From: Bin55 sp009840545
Lineage (GTDB): Bacteria > Pseudomonadota > Gammaproteobacteria > Pseudomonadales > Azotimanducaceae
Direction of reading: 5' to 3'
NCBI GenBank assembly: GCA_965208815.1
Contig: OZ242357.1
Coordinates: 2,542,001-2,606,000, forward strand
DNA length: 64,000 nt
Of the stretch, positions 42,338 to 50,684 are shown piece by piece (position 1 is the first letter of the stretch; each line of letters begins with the position of its first letter). A program made the translations under genes and the position numbers. The notes beneath the pieces are model-generated. The model was not told the origin of the DNA. It made no database searches and saw only the letters and a list, made by a program, of their open reading frames with translations.

Positions 42338-43776
42338 GGCACGTTAGAATCTACTTGGTTTCTGTTTTGTTCGATTAGCTCGTCGGCTTGTTGAAGCAAT
42401 TCAGGGTCTACACCAAGTCTGCGAGCCCAGTTTAGAGTAGCTTCCGCTCGGTCGATCTCACCTTTTTCTATTAGTGCATGTGCGAGGTAAAGGTGTCCAT
42501 TCTCGTTTCCCGGGTCGAGTTCCACTACCTGTGAAAACTCATCGATGGCTTCAGCCCATTGCTTCCGGAAACCATAAATTGTGCCAATGCGCAGTCGAAT
42601 CACCGCTACATCGCTGAAACCGAAGTCTATCGCTTTCTCAAATGCAGCGATTGCTTCGTCAAATCGTTCCATACGCATCAACACGGACCCTAGTCGTTCG
42701 TAAGCCTCAGGATTGTGCTCGTTGATTTCAGTGCTGCGAGTAAGGAGCATGAAAGCATCCTCGTTCTGTCCTCCTCTATACATCAAATCCCCTAGTTGCA
42801 CATAGAACCTAAATTGATTGGGCATCATTTCAATGCCCCGCTGGAGAATGTCTTTTGCCTTTTCGGGTTGTTGAGTCTTTTCGTAGGCGACAGCAAAACT
42901 GCTTATCAGAGCTTCGTCATTTGGTCTTATCTCCTCCAGTCGCTCCAGTTCCCGTAGTGCATCTTCATAGCGCTCAGCCTTTAGAAGACTCTGCGCATAG
43001 ACCATACGACGTCCGAACCCCCGTACATACTTGTTGGGTCTCTGTCTGATCGGGTCCAACCAGAGCATTGGGAATACTTTCTTGCTCAAAGCTCGAGCAA
43101 CCTCGGCTTCCTCGTTCATATCTAGTCTGGCGTAGGCTGTGGAGAGCAACCTCCAGATCTGTGGGTGCGGAAGAGTTTCCGCATAGGGAACCAAGATGGC
43201 TACGGCTTCCTCGAACTCCTCCCTGCGCAAATGTACTTGTGCTATGCCTTCGGCGGAGGGAGATCCCGCACCGAGTGCAGCAGCGTCTTCGAAGGCATCC
43301 ATCGCTTCATCAAGAAGGTCTTGATGAAGCGACCAATTTCCTCGATGCAAATGTGCTGGAACATACTCAGAATCAATTTCGATTGCATGTGCTATTTTCT
43401 CGAGGGCTCGGTCTATGTCCCCTTTTTGTTGGTCAATGAGTGCACCGAAGTACCACCATGCAAATTCACGAGTGTCAAGAGTCGATGCTTGTTCGTACAT
43501 GACCCTCGCTGCATCAGGAAAGTGATTCACATCGTAGATCATGCCCAGCCTACCTCGTAGCGATGACGAGTGGGGAGCCGCGGCTATGAGTTCAAGAGTT
43601 TCGGATATGGTTTCAGCTAATTCTGTGTCAATTTGGGATGTGTCGATGGCATAAGCCTGTTCTACGATTTCCGAATTCTGAATCTGATTGCTACACGAAG
43701 AGATTTGGAAAAGGGCGGTCAGCCACAAACAAAGCAAAGAAGATGAACCCAGTCTATTCAAAACAGCCTTCGCCAA
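42334..43776 (-). CDS. TPR-repeat lipoprotein, first copy
   Basis: 480 residues. The only plausible start is a TTG at 43776. A signal sequence ends at ISSC (LTALFQISSCSNQ). TPR helices cover residues 80-470, for example NPEAYERLGSVLMRMERFDEAIAAFEKAI split over one repeat. The start lies only 50 bp beyond the receptor terminator, leaving little room for a separate promoter. It is the first gene of the TPR-CRTAC1-TPR-CRTAC1 string. The stop overlaps the CRTAC1 start (ATGA). Confidence 0.88.
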   Translation of the reverse strand: MAKAVLNRLGSSSLLCLWLTALFQISSCSNQIQNSEIVEQAYAIDTSQIDTELAETISETLELIAAAPHSSSLRGRLGMIYDVNHFPDAARVMYEQASTLDTREFAWWYFGALIDQQKGDIDRALEKIAHAIEIDSEYVPAHLHRGNWSLHQDLLDEAMDAFEDAAALGAGSPSAEGIAQVHLRREEFEEAVAILVPYAETLPHPQIWRLLSTAYARLDMNEEAEVARALSKKVFPMLWLDPIRQRPNKYVRGFGRRMVYAQSLLKAERYEDALRELERLEEIRPNDEALISSFAVAYEKTQQPEKAKDILQRGIEMMPNQFRFYVQLGDLMYRGGQNEDAFMLLTRSTEINEHNPEAYERLGSVLMRMERFDEAIAAFEKAIDFGFSDVAVIRLRIGTIYGFRKQWAEAIDEFSQVVELDPGNENGHLYLAHALIEKGEIDRAEATLNWARRLGVDPELLQQADELIEQNRNQVDSNVP

Positions 43777-43825
43777 AACGGTTAAGGTGACCCATGGTTA
43801 TTTCCATCTACACAGAATAAAAAAA

Positions 43826-43852
43826 TCCGGCACCGAAAGTTTCGGTGCCGGA
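43826..43852 (-). terminator. Intrinsic terminator of the TonB receptor gene
   Basis: A perfect 13-bp inverted repeat, TCCGGCACCGAAA and TTTCGGTGCCGGA, with one base between. Some inner pairs must open to give a loop. Read on the minus strand it is followed by ATTTTTTTATT, a strong U-tract. It lies 40 bp after the receptor stop and just ahead of the TPR gene. It may be partly bypassed. Confidence 0.9.
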
Positions 43853-43891
43853 CTTTTAAGTTGTCAGTCTAGTGACTGAACTGATCTAACG

Positions 43892-46800
43892 TTACATGCT
43901 CATAGAGATTCGTGCGAATCCCAACCGACCCATGCCGTTGTCCACATATGCTTCAAAACCAACCCCTGAAGGAATTGGTGTTGGGTAGTGGTCAAGAAGG
44001 TTTCGGATCGAAACATTGACGGAGAACGAAGACATTCCCAGGAAACCGGTACGGCTGTACGTATAGCTAAAGTCCCAATACGCCCCCGAAGGAATCTTGC
44101 AGTAGGGGTTTCTATCCTGATCTATGCAGGCTTGAGATTCGTCCCATACGAAATTTGGAATCTCGTCGGTATCGTCAACATTGAACACAGGCATTCCGTT
44201 AAATTCGTTGTTGTTCCAACCATTAGGATCCGTCAGGTATTCGGTCTCGGAGCACAAGTCTCCATTGTTACGGGTGTAAGTTCCGTCAGGTCGCGAGCGG
44301 CACTTGGTCCACTCCATAATCTCATCATATGCCGCACTGACATCTGTCAGCGAGTCGTGCCAACGGACACTCAGTTGAGCAGTATGCGGTCCTGAGAACC
44401 AACGCAATCCGAGATTGACTCGATACTCCGGTGTTGGAGGCAGCGGAGTTGCAAGATCGGACCCAGCCCAGAACGCGACTGCATTCCTGTTACCAACACC
44501 GTCGACATTGAGACCCGCATATCCGTGACCGGAACCGGCCCCGAATCTGGTCAAGCTAAGTTCAAGCATTCGTGTAACCGAGAACGAAGCATTGAAATTC
44601 CCGTAGTTTCCGCCGATGAAGGGAATCGCTTCGCTATCAAAGCTATACCCACCTTGAGCTATGAGCGTCCTAGTTCGATATTCACCTTGATTGATCCAAG
44701 CATTCGAAGCCTGTACAAGCCGTCCGTTTTCACGAACGATCACCCCACCTGAAAGGGCAGTCTCTTGTCCAAGCCATTCCTCAACAGCTGCAAGACGACA
44801 TTGCTGTTCGGATAACGGCGTTTGCGCAACGTAGTCTAGCGGTGTACGAGGAATATTCGGATACTGGTCGATCGGATACTTGTTTTGATTGTCGTAGTCA
44901 ATCAACGTATCAATGCCACATCGATCCTTGATGAATTGCTCGAATCCGGCTTCGTTTTGATTAACGACGGCTGTCGCACTGATTCGTTCCGCACGTCCGT
45001 TAAACGCTACGTCTGTGTAGTCGATATCCATTCTGAAGTCGTCGTCAAACATACGGAATGTAAAACCGGTATTCCATAGTTCGGAAACCTCAGCAGAGAG
45101 GTTTCTATTTGCAGAATTCGGTATCACCAACACATTGGGAACACCACCACCAGGTCCAACTCCTGAGCATTGCGGCAACTCCGGAAGTCCATCGCATACA
45201 TAGTCACGAATTGTTTCCTCCGATGAGTTTTCACCGTCCGTCACGTTAAACAGCTGGAACATTCCAGGAAGCACAAAACCCTCTGTTCGACTAAAACGCA
45301 TGGACAGGTTGCTGTTTGGCGTATAGCTCATAGCGAACTTAGGAATCGTAACATCAAAGTTTGCCACTTCACCCGTAGCCGACAGAGAACCTCTTCCCGT
45401 GAATTCCGCGTAACGGATGGCAGTCTGAACTTCCATCTCGCCCCAACGTGGGCTCGAAATCAGCGGCCAACGAAACTCGGTAAATACAGCATCAGTTTGC
45501 TCTTCCGTGTATTGGAAACTCACAATCGAGGAGCCCAATGACGCGGCACCAACTTGATTGGGTCGATATTCCTCTGACTCAATTCGGTGGTGCATACCAA
45601 TTGCAAACCCTACGGGCGCATTGTTGTACGGAAGATTGAACAAGTTTGAGTTTGATGCAATCAAGTCAATTAGCACAAATCCAACAAGTCGCTGATCGGC
45701 TCGTGGAATAATGCCGGCGTTTCGGGTTTCTAGCGTCGTATTCCAAGCCGGATCATCCTTATCCCGCCACTGTGGCAACAATTCCCCTGTTTCGGGATCC
45801 GAGTCCAACCAGCTTGTACTGAATGGATTGAAACATTGTTGACCGTCTCGACCTCCAGAACATCTGAACGAATTGACCGCCCAGTGCCAAATCGGCTCAA
45901 GCCAGTCGTTTTCGCGCTTGTTGAGTGCCCAAACCCAGTCGGCATTGATGTACCACTCGGTATCCGGAATCTCAATCGTCGTCCCGAGGCGCAGACGCAT
46001 GTCATTCAATTGTGCTCGATGATCGAAGCTCATATCGCCATTCAGCCATGGATAGCTTTCATGCACGTATGGCTGTTTCGGATGCGCCGCCAACTGAGAG
46101 AGTCTTGCGTCCTCAAACAAGCGCACACCTATAGTTCCATGCGAATCTGGGTCGAATCTGTCAGGAATTCCATCACCGTCCACATCGCTGTTCATCGGTA
46201 GCAGAATTACTCGATTTTGCGCACTATGCTGTGCCGTTCGGTCGTTAAGTTCCCAATCTTCTGCGACACCGTCGCCGTCAACGTCACGATCGGGTAATCC
46301 GTCGCCATTTGAATCCTGAGCGTAGACGAGCCATTCACCCGCCTCTTGCAGATAGTCGTACTTTCCATTTCCGTTGGCATCGATATATGACAATTCTGTT
46401 TCGTCATGTATATCGATAGTTCTTTCCACATCGTCAGACGTATCGTCTGGCGTTCCGTTATCGTCTATGTAAGTGAACCATCTGCCGTTAGTGAATTCGT
46501 CACATCCTGGCAAGTTAGGCAGCAGATCGCACGTATTCGATCCATCTGCGAATGCCCGAAAGGGGTTCCCGGGATTGGATCCAATTGCAAATGGAATGAA
46601 CGGACTAAGGTTGTCCTGACCAGCTGCTTGACCCCATTCGTCGATTCCAAACCAGTCGTTTTGTCGCCCACGGCTCTCAAGCCGACTGATGGTGACCTCG
46701 CCGTGGAATGAAACGTAGTCGTTAAATCTGTGCTCAAAGAACGCCATGCCTTGCTCCCGATCTTGGGGAGTTTGCATGTCTTGAAAGTCTGTGGTAACAC

Positions 46801-48136
46801 GACGACAGTCGTATTCCGATCCGTGGCTACCTTGTTCGTCGCCGATTGTTCTGGTCTCGCGGCCCCAGACGTTTCCTGTTAGATATTCGTTCAGGAAGTT
46901 GCCCGGTTTGGTCGTATCGGTATAGCCGAGACCTCCTGCCTCTGAGACCGACCCGGCTGCAAATCGCACTCCGTCAAGGCTGTTGTGGCCGGCACCAAAG
47001 TCATAGCCGCATCCAGGATCGACCTTGCGCAGCACCTTCAATCTGCCTTGTGTGTCCTGAATCGTTGTGCCAGCGTATCCAAACTCCTCAACGTCTGGAA
47101 CTCCGTCGCCGTCGAAGTCGTCTACTTGCAAACGAATTGGTTCGCCCGCCGGATAGAGATACCAGGGATGCGAACTAGCAAGGAATCCAGGAGGAGGCGT
47201 ACTGTTTGGAAACTGTGCCCATCCTGAAGGTGTCCAAGGGACAATTTCGCCACTCTCATCGCGGAATGGAACTCGCCAATCACCCGGATTGCTTGATCCT
47301 GTCTCGCTCCAAGTTGGAAGAAGCTGACCAGTCCATCCAGCCGAAGAAATGATGAATTGAGGTCGTTCTGTAGCGGCCATTCGGTCTACGTCCCGAATTG
47401 CCATAGCAAAAATCGCACTAGATTTCTCGCTCTGTGCGCCCGCTAGCAATTCAAACGACTTGGACGGAGCACCGCCTTCGATTGCTTGTTGCGTCGAGTA
47501 ATTGGCTCGGAACCCGTCAAAATTCTTTTGTGGAATTACGTTAACAACTCCAGATACGGCTTCAGATCCATAAATCGCTGACGCTCCGTCAAGTACGGTT
47601 TCAACCCGACCAATAGCAATTCCCGGGTACAACGAATTTACATCGGAACCGGAACGACGTGTTCCAGGTCCATAGCCTTGAACGTTGGCGGGAACTCGGT
47701 GTGAATCCATCATCGTCATGGTGGCACGAGTGCCAAGCCCACGAATATTGGCCCAGACTTCAACGCCTCGTTGTACCGACTGGTCGTCTGCACGTCCAGT
47801 TGGGTGTTCAAACGGAGCGGCATTGGCGTTTACTCCTATCTGGTATGTCTGATCGAAGATGATGTCTCCCAAGTCAGGCGTACCAGCAAGTGAAATGTCC
47901 AGTTCGGTGATGATGTCCATTGGAGAAGGAGTATCGAAGTTGTCACGGCGAATCGCTGTTCCCGTTACGAGAAGATTCTCCATCGAGCCTTCGTCGTCTG
48001 CCTCAGCTTCTTCAGCTTCCGCAGCATCAACATCCTCCTCTTCGTCGCTCTCCTCTTCCTGCGCCATAGCAGACGCCGTCCATAAAAGAGCGGCTGAAGC
48101 CAGAATCGCAGCCAGCGATCCTAATCGTAGTCGCAT
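43892..48136 (-). CDS. Large TonB-dependent outer-membrane receptor
   Basis: 1,414 residues, much longer than siderophore receptors (about 700-800). The signal peptide ends ASAMAQ near residue 25. A very acidic stretch (EEESDEEEDVDAAEAEE) precedes a TonB-box-like ENLLVTGTAI. The plug follows: RVETVLDGASAIYGSEAVSGVVN at about 155-177, shown over two strands. The long barrel closes with FARISMSM, whose last residue is not the usual Phe. Loops contain Asp-rich calcium-binding repeats such as DVDGDGIPDRFDPDSHG and NGDGLPDRDVDGDG. Such large receptors usually take glycans or peptides rather than iron chelates. The gene has its own promoter and terminator and is upstream of the TPR/CRTAC1 string. 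Confidence 0.92.
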   Translation of the reverse strand: MRLRLGSLAAILASAALLWTASAMAQEEESDEEEDVDAAEAEEAEADDEGSMENLLVTGTAIRRDNFDTPSPMDIITELDISLAGTPDLGDIIFDQTYQIGVNANAAPFEHPTGRADDQSVQRGVEVWANIRGLGTRATMTMMDSHRVPANVQGYGPGTRRSGSDVNSLYPGIAIGRVETVLDGASAIYGSEAVSGVVNVIPQKNFDGFRANYSTQQAIEGGAPSKSFELLAGAQSEKSSAIFAMAIRDVDRMAATERPQFIISSAGWTGQLLPTWSETGSSNPGDWRVPFRDESGEIVPWTPSGWAQFPNSTPPPGFLASSHPWYLYPAGEPIRLQVDDFDGDGVPDVEEFGYAGTTIQDTQGRLKVLRKVDPGCGYDFGAGHNSLDGVRFAAGSVSEAGGLGYTDTTKPGNFLNEYLTGNVWGRETRTIGDEQGSHGSEYDCRRVTTDFQDMQTPQDREQGMAFFEHRFNDYVSFHGEVTISRLESRGRQNDWFGIDEWGQAAGQDNLSPFIPFAIGSNPGNPFRAFADGSNTCDLLPNLPGCDEFTNGRWFTYIDDNGTPDDTSDDVERTIDIHDETELSYIDANGNGKYDYLQEAGEWLVYAQDSNGDGLPDRDVDGDGVAEDWELNDRTAQHSAQNRVILLPMNSDVDGDGIPDRFDPDSHGTIGVRLFEDARLSQLAAHPKQPYVHESYPWLNGDMSFDHRAQLNDMRLRLGTTIEIPDTEWYINADWVWALNKRENDWLEPIWHWAVNSFRCSGGRDGQQCFNPFSTSWLDSDPETGELLPQWRDKDDPAWNTTLETRNAGIIPRADQRLVGFVLIDLIASNSNLFNLPYNNAPVGFAIGMHHRIESEEYRPNQVGAASLGSSIVSFQYTEEQTDAVFTEFRWPLISSPRWGEMEVQTAIRYAEFTGRGSLSATGEVANFDVTIPKFAMSYTPNSNLSMRFSRTEGFVLPGMFQLFNVTDGENSSEETIRDYVCDGLPELPQCSGVGPGGGVPNVLVIPNSANRNLSAEVSELWNTGFTFRMFDDDFRMDIDYTDVAFNGRAERISATAVVNQNEAGFEQFIKDRCGIDTLIDYDNQNKYPIDQYPNIPRTPLDYVAQTPLSEQQCRLAAVEEWLGQETALSGGVIVRENGRLVQASNAWINQGEYRTRTLIAQGGYSFDSEAIPFIGGNYGNFNASFSVTRMLELSLTRFGAGSGHGYAGLNVDGVGNRNAVAFWAGSDLATPLPPTPEYRVNLGLRWFSGPHTAQLSVRWHDSLTDVSAAYDEIMEWTKCRSRPDGTYTRNNGDLCSETEYLTDPNGWNNNEFNGMPVFNVDDTDEIPNFVWDESQACIDQDRNPYCKIPSGAYWDFSYTYSRTGFLGMSSFSVNVSIRNLLDHYPTPIPSGVGFEAYVDNGMGRLGFARISMSM

Positions 48137-48188
48137 ATGTACCCCCTGTTTCTATCCCTTAGGGCTAAGGTTTCGAAAAGACCAAAGT

Positions 48189-48205
48189 CTTGTCAAATCG
48201 ACAAG
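48189..48205. promoter_or_regulatory. Perfect dyad in the receptor leader
   Basis: CTTGTC-AAATC-GACAAG, a perfect 6-bp dyad with 5-bp centre. It lies about 55 bp upstream of the receptor ATG, within the predicted leader RNA. It could be an operator or a small hairpin. It overlaps no other feature. Confidence 0.4.
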
Positions 48206-48236
48206 CACCTATTCAGTTCTTTAGACTTCATGTGCA

Positions 48237-48265
48237 TTAATAAAACTTTCTAGGCTAATTGTCAA
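48237..48265 (-). promoter_or_regulatory. Sigma-70 promoter of the TonB receptor
   Basis: On the minus strand a perfect TTGACA (48260-48265) is followed by 17 bp and TATTAA (48237-48242, 4 of 6 to TATAAT). The start would be near 48230, giving a leader of about 95 nt. Confidence 0.65.
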
Positions 48266-48268
48266 CTG

Positions 48269-48288
48269 TTAGGCGAAAATTCACCTAA
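48269..48288. promoter_or_regulatory. 20-bp dyad upstream of the receptor -35 box
   Basis: TTAGGCGAAAATTCACCTAA: arms of nine bases match at eight positions around a 2-bp centre. It ends 3 bp from the -35 of the receptor promoter, an activator-like position around -48. The regulator is unknown; none in the window is an obvious candidate. Confidence 0.5.
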
Positions 48289-48290
48289 GC

Positions 48291-48562
48291 GATGTGTATG
48301 CAGCTATCTGGATTGGAACAGTCGCAATCGGGTCTGTTCGTACTTAATTTGCACATCCAAGCTGACTCAAAACTATACTGTCGCTGTCGAATGGGAGCCG
48401 GTGAGAATCTGTATTCTGATGCGGAGAAAACAGCAAAAACGAGCAAATCGTGGAGAAATATCGTAGTCATAATGAACCAACGATGGATAGGGAACCGCAA
48501 ATTTACTGATCTACCTGTCGGTGAATTCACAGCAACCACCTCATGTACAAGGTTCTAGCTGA
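48291..48562. other. Intergenic region upstream of the phosphoesterase
   Basis: About 270 bp. One frame (48292-48558) is open but shows no protein-like features. It probably only carries the promoter for the phosphoesterase gene. Confidence 0.4.
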
Positions 48563-49048
48563 ATGAGAATTGGTGTCGTAAGCGATACTCATAATCAATC
48601 CCGCAACGTCTCCGAGATCATTCGCATCTTCAACGAGGAAGAAGTCGACCATGTAGTACACACGGGAGACATCACCACAGCAAAGACGCTCGAACTGTTT
48701 TCTAGACTTAATGCTCCGCTCTCGGGGGTCTTTGGAAACAACGACGTGGAAGTCGACTCTCTGAAGAGTGTTGCTTCTCTATACAACTTTCAATTTCAGC
48801 AACCCCCTTTGTACCTAGATTTCAATGACCGGCGCCTAGTCGTGGTGCACGACCCAAGAGAATTGAACAGCTCGCTAACTCGAAACGTTGATGTTGCCTT
48901 GCACGGGCACACTCACCGTCTCCATGTCGAGCAAAGGGACGGATTCACGATTTTCAACCCAGGAGAGTGTGCTGGTCACATGAAGGGCTTAAATGCTGTC
49001 GGCGTAGTTGATCTTGCGTTAATCCGCACGAGCTTGTTGAAGTTTTAA
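48563..49048 (+). CDS. YfcE/MJ0936-type metallophosphoesterase
   Basis: 161 residues. Metal-binding motifs are present in order: GVVSDTHN (Asp, His), HTGDI, FGNND, VVHDP in place of the usual GH, and ALHGHTHRL. These define a calcineurin-like phosphodiesterase of the YfcE/MJ0936 kind. The small size and the GHTHR ending suggest a dinuclear metal phosphodiesterase with an unknown nucleotide or phosphoester substrate. It is isolated between divergent and convergent neighbours. Confidence 0.92.
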   Translation: MRIGVVSDTHNQSRNVSEIIRIFNEEEVDHVVHTGDITTAKTLELFSRLNAPLSGVFGNNDVEVDSLKSVASLYNFQFQQPPLYLDFNDRRLVVVHDPRELNSSLTRNVDVALHGHTHRLHVEQRDGFTIFNPGECAGHMKGLNAVGVVDLALIRTSLLKF

Positions 49049-49118
49049 TTCAAGCGTGGCTTTGTGTAGACACCGACCAAGCCACTATTAGATCCGCGTA
49101 TGACGTCGATTTTCCACG

Positions 49119-49973
49119 CTAGGAATCTATATCGCCATCTTCGTCCTTAACCTTTTCTGCAAAGTTTTGCAGAAACACTCCAATTCGTCTTGCGTTGGTT
49201 CCCATGTCCGCTACTCCAACTCGAGAAGCTGAACGTATATCAACGATTGATCCACGATTCTTGGAACTAGGGCGCACTCGTACAACTATGTCGTCCTTGA
49301 ATCCGTACCAAAAAGTGGTAGCGACAGCTTCAAAAACAGAGTCTTCTTCATCTTGAAACACAATTTCCCACTTCATTTCCAATGCCACATCCAACGCAAG
49401 GCTAAATGCCGAATTGACTGTTATCTCCTCGTTTATGTAAGGCTTAATGTCTGGATAGGCTGCTTGCTGAGCTTCCGCTATTCCTTCGTTGTATGCAAGA
49501 GGATTCGACGCTGGACCTCGAATCTCGACTGCATTTTTGAAGACCGGAGGATCTTCAACGTCCGTTGATATGTCGTATAGCAATGGATATTGAAGAGCTT
49601 GGAGGAAAAGCACTAAGACGAGAGCAGATACGGCGAATCCCATCGTTTCACCTACGAGAAGACGAATGTGGATTTTTGCAGGTCGAACCGACATGGGTCC
49701 TAGACCTCTTGCAAAGACAACGACATGCCCAACAAGCCCAGCGAAGAATGCGAGGGCTCCGAAAACCACACCTAATCCCAGGCACAAGAAGCCAAACTGA
49801 AACCCTGTCCAACCTAGTCGGGTACCAACCAATCCAAGGATTGGTACAACAATGGCTAGTATTCCTAAAATTTCGACGACTCGTGGCCAGATCTTCACAA
49901 TGGATTCCCAGGTTAAAGGAAGTAATGTAGCACCGCAGAGTTCAATTGCACCTACTTTCGGTGGGATGGTCAC
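49119..49973 (-). CDS. DUF1499 domain membrane protein
   Basis: 284 residues. Three or four hydrophobic segments occupy the first 140 residues (LGILAIVVPILGLVGTRLGW, VFGALAFFAGLVGHVVVFA, LVLFLQALQYPLLYD). A C-terminal DUF1499 domain follows: SLALDVALEMKWEIVFQ, FWYGFKDDIVVRVRP, then SIVDIRSASRVGVADMGTNARRI, shown in blocks. DUF1499 proteins are common envelope proteins of unknown function. It is convergent with the phosphoesterase and divergent from the YrbL gene. Confidence 0.8.
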   Translation of the reverse strand: MTIPPKVGAIELCGATLLPLTWESIVKIWPRVVEILGILAIVVPILGLVGTRLGWTGFQFGFLCLGLGVVFGALAFFAGLVGHVVVFARGLGPMSVRPAKIHIRLLVGETMGFAVSALVLVLFLQALQYPLLYDISTDVEDPPVFKNAVEIRGPASNPLAYNEGIAEAQQAAYPDIKPYINEEITVNSAFSLALDVALEMKWEIVFQDEEDSVFEAVATTFWYGFKDDIVVRVRPSSKNRGSIVDIRSASRVGVADMGTNARRIGVFLQNFAEKVKDEDGDIDS

Positions 49974-50046
49974 TACTATTTCATGCGATGCGATTCAAGC
50001 GCTATGTCTGTTCATTTAGACAGCGTGGCTCAAGGCTTTCCTGTTG

Positions 50047-50682
50047 ATGGCTAGTGGACCAATCGAACTCCGCAATCGAGAACCGTTTGCGATTGGCGGA
50101 ACCCGTTTGTGCTACTTGGATCCCACTGACGAGAGTCGCTGCATTAAAGTGCTGCGTTCGGATCGAACACCAAATGAGAGACGCAAACTTGCCACGGGAC
50201 TGCGGAAATTTCGGAGTTTGAGACACTGGGACGATCAGCTAAAGGAGCGCTTGGCGTATCAGGAATTGATCTCGCGGCACGGAGACTCAGTATGGGATCA
50301 CATCCCTGAGTTCTACGAAGCCGTCGAGACAGACTTAGGGATCGGAATCGTTACCAAAGTGTTTCGCAATTACGACGGAGCTTTCCCTCTCAATCTGGAC
50401 CAGCAGATTCCGCTCGGAATCGACACACCGCTCCAAGTTGCAATCGACGAGTTCAAGTATTGGCTCCGTTCCGAGTTGGTATTGACTCGAAATCTCCTAC
50501 CTCACAACATCATCGCTGTCCGGGATGTGGCTGACTGTTGCAGATTGGTAATCGTGGACGGCTTGGGTAACAGCGAATGGATACCGATCGCAAGCTGGTT
50601 CAAGGCGGTTGCACGTCTCAAGATCGAACGCAAAATTTCCAGATTTGATGAGCGCATCCAACTTTTGCGAACGGACATTTGA
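50047..50682 (+). CDS. YrbL family protein
   Basis: 211 residues from ATG 50047 (an in-frame TTG precedes it). It resembles E. coli YrbL, a PhoP-regulated protein with a kinase-like fold. Motifs include PFAIGGTRLCYLDP, CIKVLRSDR, LAYQELISR and HIPEFYEAVETDLGIGIVTKVF, the last over two strands. LRSELVLTRNLLPHNIIA-like text and VIVDGLGN correspond to the catalytic-loop and metal region. Its activity is unknown. It is followed immediately by a methyltransferase whose start overlaps its stop, so the two are co-transcribed. Confidence 0.8.
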   Translation: MASGPIELRNREPFAIGGTRLCYLDPTDESRCIKVLRSDRTPNERRKLATGLRKFRSLRHWDDQLKERLAYQELISRHGDSVWDHIPEFYEAVETDLGIGIVTKVFRNYDGAFPLNLDQQIPLGIDTPLQVAIDEFKYWLRSELVLTRNLLPHNIIAVRDVADCCRLVIVDGLGNSEWIPIASWFKAVARLKIERKISRFDERIQLLRTDI

Positions 50683-50684
50683 CG

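Noticed and set aside
48189..48288. Fur box ahead of the TonB receptor
   Set aside because: Neither dyad there resembles the Fur GATAAT-type consensus.
48292..48558. 88-codon frame before the phosphoesterase
   Set aside because: No signal, motif or good start site; part of the promoter region.
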